Assembly: GCA_009746045.1 (NCBI GenBank)
Contig: RPFO01000026.1
Coordinates: 3,963,399 to 4,027,398, forward strand
DNA length: 64,000 bases
Origin: Mesostigma viride
Lineage: Eukaryota > Streptophyta > Mesostigmatophyceae > Mesostigmatales > Mesostigmataceae
Direction of reading: 5' to 3'
Below, one piece after another: positions 58,833 through 64,000 of this stretch (positions within the stretch are counted from its first letter, which is position 1; each line of letters begins with the position of its first letter). The translations under genes and the position numbers were made by a program. The notes beneath the pieces were generated by a model. It searched no databases and had not been told where the DNA came from. It worked only from the letters and a program-made list of their open reading frames with translations.

Positions 58833-61569
58833 TCACAACCACGACGTTGGGCATCGAAAAGAACCGGAATCATAAAGTCTGCGGGAGTTATAAGCTACGA
58901 TACTCTTGACACGCTTATTTAGAACGACGCGGTTGCGGATGACATCCGGAACCTTGTTCTTGACGTGCGCCCAGGCCGCCAGCTGCGCGGAACAGCTCAA
59001 GAAATATATATTAACCCTTAAATGGTGTCCAACTCGCGCCTAAAAATAGGCTCCAGTTGCACCTTGCATGGTAATGTCCACAACCTAACCTAAAAACAAT
59101 TTAGGGTCCATACTGGGACCAAAGCACACACATATAGGGACTTACTTGGGGGTCATGTCATTGGTCATGTTGCAATGTCCTATGGGTGCTAAATATAGCA
59201 CCACCCTCAGGGGGGTGCGCGAGTGCGAGAAAAACACTCATGTATAATGCATTATTACACCTGAAAACAGTTCCGTTGCTCCCAACATTTTAAAGGCAGT
59301 TGCTTTGGTAGCCAGGCATGGCTTCTGAACACTGACATGACAGGTTGTCCCAGGGACCCAGATGCATTATCTAAAAATAACTCGCGCCTAAAAATAGGAG
59401 CCAGTTTGGCTGGTGACATTTGCTAGCATTACAAGGCAGGCGCCTCAGTCCGTAGCATCATAAAACATCATAAATGATCAAACATGCATTATTTCATCAA
59501 TTCCAGCATACAGAACATCCATAACAGCGATTAAACATAGGTAGCCATGCCAATGCACAGTCACATTCGCGCGTATCATGGCATGGTAAGGCCAATGACT
59601 ACCCACCACACAAGCCTACCACATGCACAGTTTTTCTCACATGTCAGTGCTAGACTAAATAAGTAAAAGTAAGCCTAGATCATTGGAAATGCTAACTGGA
59701 GCTCCTTATATGCTGGGCTTCATCATTTCAGCTGTTAACTGGCTACGGGGCGACATGCGGCATTAAGTGGCATTACAATGGTATGAGGCGTGCACAATGG
59801 TGCTTTTGAATGGCCGGGTAATGCTCAAAATGATCACTAACACTCAGCTTAAACTATGCTTCATGTTGTTCTAAAGAAAATGTCACCATGTGGTGGCTAC
59901 CAAGCTCTACTAGCAGGTATACCACTGTGCCAAGGCCCAAATGCACGTGTGCAAGGGGCTACGTAGCCCATGCATCCACAACATAAAAAATGACCTCCAT
60001 ATGCTTGCCTGAGATGAAATGACACAGAGACAACTCATGGACCTTCTTTTGAATGCAAGCAGGGCACTGGGACCTCCACAGGTGTTACATGAAGACAGAT
60101 GGGGTGACTGCACAACAGCAATACTAACAAAGCTAAAAGGCTAACCAAAAACAGGCCAGGATACCATCTATTCTTAAGGATTTAGGCTATAGAAACCATC
60201 ATGATACCATATGGAACTTATTTACATGTAACACCAATCATTATTCTAGTATATTTGGTGCAGACGCAGCCAATCATGAACAAAACTGATGAAAATCTGA
60301 CCGTAATGGCTGTGCGCAACCACCACCACAAACCATTACAGAAAAGTAGTAACGAAGCAACTTTGACATCCCAAACCTTCAACAATGAGTCCGAGATTAC
60401 TTACCGAGTGATACGACGACTTTATCTTGTCGACGGTAACCGCAGGGACACTAAACTACGCCAGGTCGAAACCGCAAAAAAAAGGCTCAAGGACAGCTAG
60501 CAAGCTGACGACAGGGCCGATGCGTCAAGACTTTGCTGGCCCACGACACTAATGAAATATTCGAAATACATCGTAACATATTTAATCGATGCGAAATATT
60601 CAATTATAAAGCCGCCGATAACAAGTGCTAGCTTCATTGTCACTCCCGTCACAATAAACACGCGTTGACGCAGTAAAACCCAGACCGAGATGATTGCGCA
60701 CCTCAGTAAATGTTGCGCGACTGCGGCTACAGCATCTTTATAACGCATAAATAATGCCTACAAAATTTGGAACGAATCCATGCATCGATGCTCCTACACC
60801 AATCAGTTTTCTGCACCGCCATAGCCTCGAATATGCATGTTCGTAATTATTTTACATTCACTTTCGTCCCGGTGGACCTGGGTACCCCCTGTACTGTAAC
60901 CGTTAATTAGTCCCTGTAGACTTGGTCTAAACATAGTGATGTCCGGTATCAGGGCGTAGAGCACATCTAGCTCTAGCAGCAGACCTAAAAATATCACGGA
61001 AATGTCTACTGGCATTCGCGCCGCGCCGCTTCCCATCTCGCGCCTATTTGTAGGCGCGAGTTCAACTCGCGCCTACAAATAGGCGCGAGCACCATTTAAG
61101 GGTTAAAGGACGGTGACGCCCGGGAAGCACCCAGCCTTGCGGCAAAAGTAAAATATGGCTCGCGCTCGCCGTGGTTTTCGCCAGGCGTGACTGCGATATC
61201 ACGACGAAAAAATGGAGACTCTTTGACCCATCTAACTGCCCAGGTCCCTCTGTTGCCCGGGTCGCCCATTAGCCCAGAAGCGTACCATAACCCATACTCG
61301 CGATATCCGCAGCTACTGGGCGGAAAAAGAAATTGTAAAACCGAACAGCATACTGACCTATCATGCCATCTACGTAGCTTCCAGAATTTCTTCACCGTTG
61401 CCAAAATCCGTTCATGAACAATATTTTCGACGTACACAAAGCACCTGCACGTCAATCTCCCCTGACATTGGTTATCTGCCCCATCTTCATGATCTAACAC
61501 GCAAACACCTAAAGTATTTGCATAACACAGGCGTTTTGCCCTCTGGTTCTCAGTTTCACTCATTGCCAT
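58833..61569 (-). pseudogene. Candidate ORF in the foldback loop, split by a TTAA element
   Basis: The first part starts at the ATG 61569 (MAMSETENQRAKRLCYANTL) and runs to the TTAA at 61103-61106, including GLMGDPGNRGTWAVRWVKES. Removing the nested element leaves the frame open for another 60 codons (LAAWAHVKNKVPDVIRNR, VVLNKRVKSIVAYNSRRLYD) to a TGA at 58833, about 214 codons in total. Splice-like sites (a GTCAGT at about 61358, ccgcag before CTGGCGG) could change the model. No known domain is visible; it could be part of the element's own gene or captured DNA. Confidence 0.3.
59015..61102. mobile_element. TTAA-flanked DNA transposon 3, nested in the foldback loop
   Basis: 2088 bp with perfect 13-bp TIRs CCCTTAAATGGTG between TTAA at 59011-59014 and 61103-61106. 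TTAA plus CCYT ends fit piggyBac. At the right end a 53-nt near-perfect palindrome (61037-61089) contains the GAGTTCAACTC core (61053-61073), 29 bp from the element end. Small ORFs (60201-60500 plus, 60497-60748 and 60803-61036 minus) show no transposase motif. Confidence 0.88.
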
Positions 61570-61800
61570 ATCATATTATGCAGGCACGTTTTGGTAAACA
61601 ATCGCCGGCGACGTTGGTTTTGTTCGTGCGCGCACAAAGTAATTACCGGTAGTGCTTGGCAGGCTGTACGCACCTGCAGCCGCGCGCGCGCAAAGACGAC
61701 GGTCACTGTGCTTTGTTCATTCAAATGCCATTTGCATGCGAGGCTCGGACAACACCGCGGACTGTTTGAATCAGAATTTTTTCACTTTTGGATGGTCCTT

Positions 61801-62580
61801 CGTTTCTCGCATGTTCAGCCCAGTTCAGGTTGTACGGTCAGTGTTGGGGGTCGGTGCATGGGTTCTCAATGGAATTCTCAATGGAATGCCGCAACAGCCC
61901 ATTTTCATTGAGAATGCAAGTCCTTTTCGCATGTTCAGCCCAGTTCAGGCTGTACGGTCAGTGTTGGGGGTCGGTGAATGGGTTCTCAATGGAATTCTCA
62001 ATGGAATGCCGCAACAGCCAATTTTCATTGAGAATGCAAGACCTTTTTGCATGTTCAGCCCAGTTCAGGCTGTACGGTCAGTGTTGGGGGTCGGTGAATG
62101 GGTTCTCAATGGAATTCTCAATGGAATGCCGCAACAGCCCATTTTCATTGAGAATGCAAGTCCTTTTCGCATGTTCAGCCCAGTTCAGGCTGTACGGTCA
62201 GTGTTGGGGGTCGTTGAATGAGTTCTCAATGGAATTCTCAATGGAATGCCGCAACAGCCCATTTTCATTGAGAATGCAAGTCCTTTTCGCATGTTCAGCC
62301 CAGTTCAGGCTGTACGGTCAGTGTTGGGGGTCGGTGAATGAGTTCTCAATGGAATTCTCAATGGAATGCCGCAACAGCCCATTTTCATTGAGAATGCAAG
62401 TCCTTTTCGCATGTTCAGCCCAATTCAGGCTGTACGGTCAGTGTTGGGGGTCGGTGAATGAGTTCTGAATGGAATTCTCAATGGAATGCCGTTACAGCCC
62501 ATTTTCATTGAGAATGCAAGACCTTTTCGTATGTTCTGGCTGTACGGTCAGTGTTGGGGGTCGGTGAATGAATTCTGCAT
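61801..62580. repeat. 120-bp tandem repeat, about 6.5 copies
   Basis: Units start at 61801, 61921, 62041, 62161, 62281, 62401 and 62521 (partial). Because 120 is a multiple of 3, two plus-strand frames stay open across it (61652-62221 and 61788-62468) and give 40-residue repeats such as MFSPVQAVRSVLGVGEW. Substitutions do not obviously spare one frame. Confidence 0.95.
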
Positions 62581-62778
62581 GAATGGAACTTTCATACGCC
62601 GCGCTGAGTCGGTGGAAGATCGAGCCACAAAAGAGGCAGGAGAGGCATCATTGGGAGAGGCGTGCCAACCCCGAGCGAGACGATGGTGAATTCGATCAAA
62701 TTGGCTGATTGCAATAATTTTGCGGAGCTAGAATAATCGCTCGCGAGAGCTGCCATGGGCGGTCGTGAAGGTTCAGAC

Positions 62779-64000
62779 TATTACAAATGGTATCCATGCT
62801 TAATTAATTTGGATGGTACTGGTACCTATTTCTAGTTACCAGTTTTACTCGTAACTACAAATCGTAACCAGTTTTAGAACCGAGCTGCCTGCAAGAATCC
62901 AGCCTGAAATGAGTTCATTTGTTCACTGTTCATATTTGTTTCATGTAAGAAAAGGGGGAAAATGACGAAAAACTGCACATGTATGCGGTCAAATGTCACC
63001 ATTTGAGCTCAGAATGAGCCCAATTTTTGTGGGTGGTCTATTTTCATGGTCTAGATGCTGCCTGCAAGAATCCAGCCTGATATGAGTTCATTTGTTCACT
63101 ATTCATATTTGTTTCATGTAAGAAAAGGGGGAAAATGACGAAAAACTGCACATGTATGCGGTCACATGTCACCATTTGAGCTCAGAATGAGCCCAATTTT
63201 TGTGGGTGGTCTATTTTCATGGTCTAGATGCTGCCTGCAAGAACCCAGCCTGATATGAGTTCATTTGTTCACTGTTCATATTTGTTTCATGTAAGAAAAG
63301 GGGGAAAATGACGAAAAACTGCACATGTATGCTGTCACATGTCACCATTTGAGCTCAGAACGAGCCCAATTTTTGTGGGTGGTCTATTTTCATGGTCTAG
63401 ATGCTGCCTGCAAGTTTCCAGCCTGATACGAGTTCATTTGTCCACTGTTCATATTTGTTTCATGTAAGAAAAGGGGGAAAATGACGAAAAACTGCACATG
63501 TATGCTGTCACATGTCACCATTTGAGCTCAGAATGAGCCCAATTTTTGTGGGTGGTCTATTTTCATGGTCTAGATGCTGCCTGCAAGAACCCAGCCTGAT
63601 ACGAGTTCATTTGTCCACTGTTCATATTTGTTTCATGTAAGAAAAGGGGGAAATGACGAAAAACTGCACATGTATGCTGTCACATGTCACCATTTGAGCT
63701 CAGAATGAGCCCAATTTTTGTGGGTGGTCTATTTTCATGGTATAAATGCTGCCTGCAAGAATCCAGCCTGATATGAGTTCATTTGTTCACTATTCATATT
63801 TGTTTCATGTAAGAAAAGGGGGGAAATGACGAAAAACTGCACATGTATGCGGTCAAATGTCACCATTTGAGCTCAGAATGAGCCCAATTTTTGTGGGTGG
63901 TCTATTTTCATGGTCTAGATGCTGCCTGCAAGAACCCAGCCTGATATGAGTTCATTTGTTCACTGTTCATATTTGTTTCATGTAAGAAAAGGGGGAAAAT
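62779..64000 (-). repeat. Right arm: inverted 173-bp repeats, cut by the window edge
   Basis: The reverse complement of the left arm: the unique 106 bp first, then gctgcctgcaag units at 62884, 63057, 63230, 63403, 63576, 63748 and 63921. One unit is 172 bp because of a lost A before aatgacg. Confidence 0.95.

Larger units (their letters stand above)
56345..64000. mobile_element. Foldback-like element with tandem-repeat arms (right end outside window)
   Basis: Two inverted arms made of 173-bp tandem repeats plus a 106-bp unique inner segment enclose a 4.8-kb loop (58015-62778). The inner segments 57909-58014 and 62779-62884 are perfect reverse complements as far as I can align them. Long TIRs built of short tandem repeats define Foldback elements of animals and similar plant elements. 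The right end is past the window edge, so target duplication cannot be tested. Confidence 0.75.

Noticed and set aside
58759-58854. 32-codon minus-strand exon-like ORF (MPNVVVVITPMSGELKGSLL) before GTAAAC
   Set aside because: It is short, overlaps the candidate ORF in another frame, and has no supported acceptor exon downstream.

Overview
The window is eukaryotic, non-coding or repeat DNA. It holds a complete Ty1/copia LTR retrotransposon, decayed non-LTR retrotransposons, several DNA transposons with terminal inverted repeats (TIRs), a 20-kb minisatellite, and no recognisable host housekeeping gene. The copia primer-binding site matches initiator tRNA-Met, as is usual in the green lineage, and the LINE ORF1 tail resembles types I associate with algae and plants. 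I would guess a large, repeat-rich algal or plant-like nuclear genome, but the species cannot be fixed from the sequence.

Layout. 1-33.7 kb is one array of a 40-bp minisatellite, broken by three insertions: a 2.0-kb tandem insert (1085-3095), a young copia element on the minus strand (15817-21762, 5-bp duplication tacat), and a 5.26-kb element with 36-bp TIRs and a GTAC duplication (27781-33043). 33.7-36.8 kb is low-complexity and unique DNA with a degenerate tRNA-Ser-like gene and repeated 14-bp palindromes. 36.8-56.3 kb is a retroposon graveyard: 3' ends of at least one LINE reverse-transcriptase family (five truncated copies) and two copies of a LINE ORF1-like gene. TTAA-flanked DNA transposons cut into both ORF1 copies and into one LINE tail. 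56.3 kb to the end is a foldback-like element: inverted arms of 173-bp tandem repeats enclose a 4.8-kb loop, and the loop itself contains another TTAA-flanked element.

How it fits together. Each TTAA insertion can be removed on paper, leaving one TTAA, so that the broken ORF1 frames join without loss. Three of these elements have different TIRs but share a near-palindrome with core GAGTTNAACTC starting exactly 29 bp from one end, which suggests one transposase family. The GTAC element and one TTAA element carry related copies of an exon-like gene fragment. The copia element looks potentially recent (one visible LTR difference) and has heat-shock-element-like motifs upstream of its TATA box. 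The very long ORFs in the minisatellite are artefacts of a stop-free repeat.
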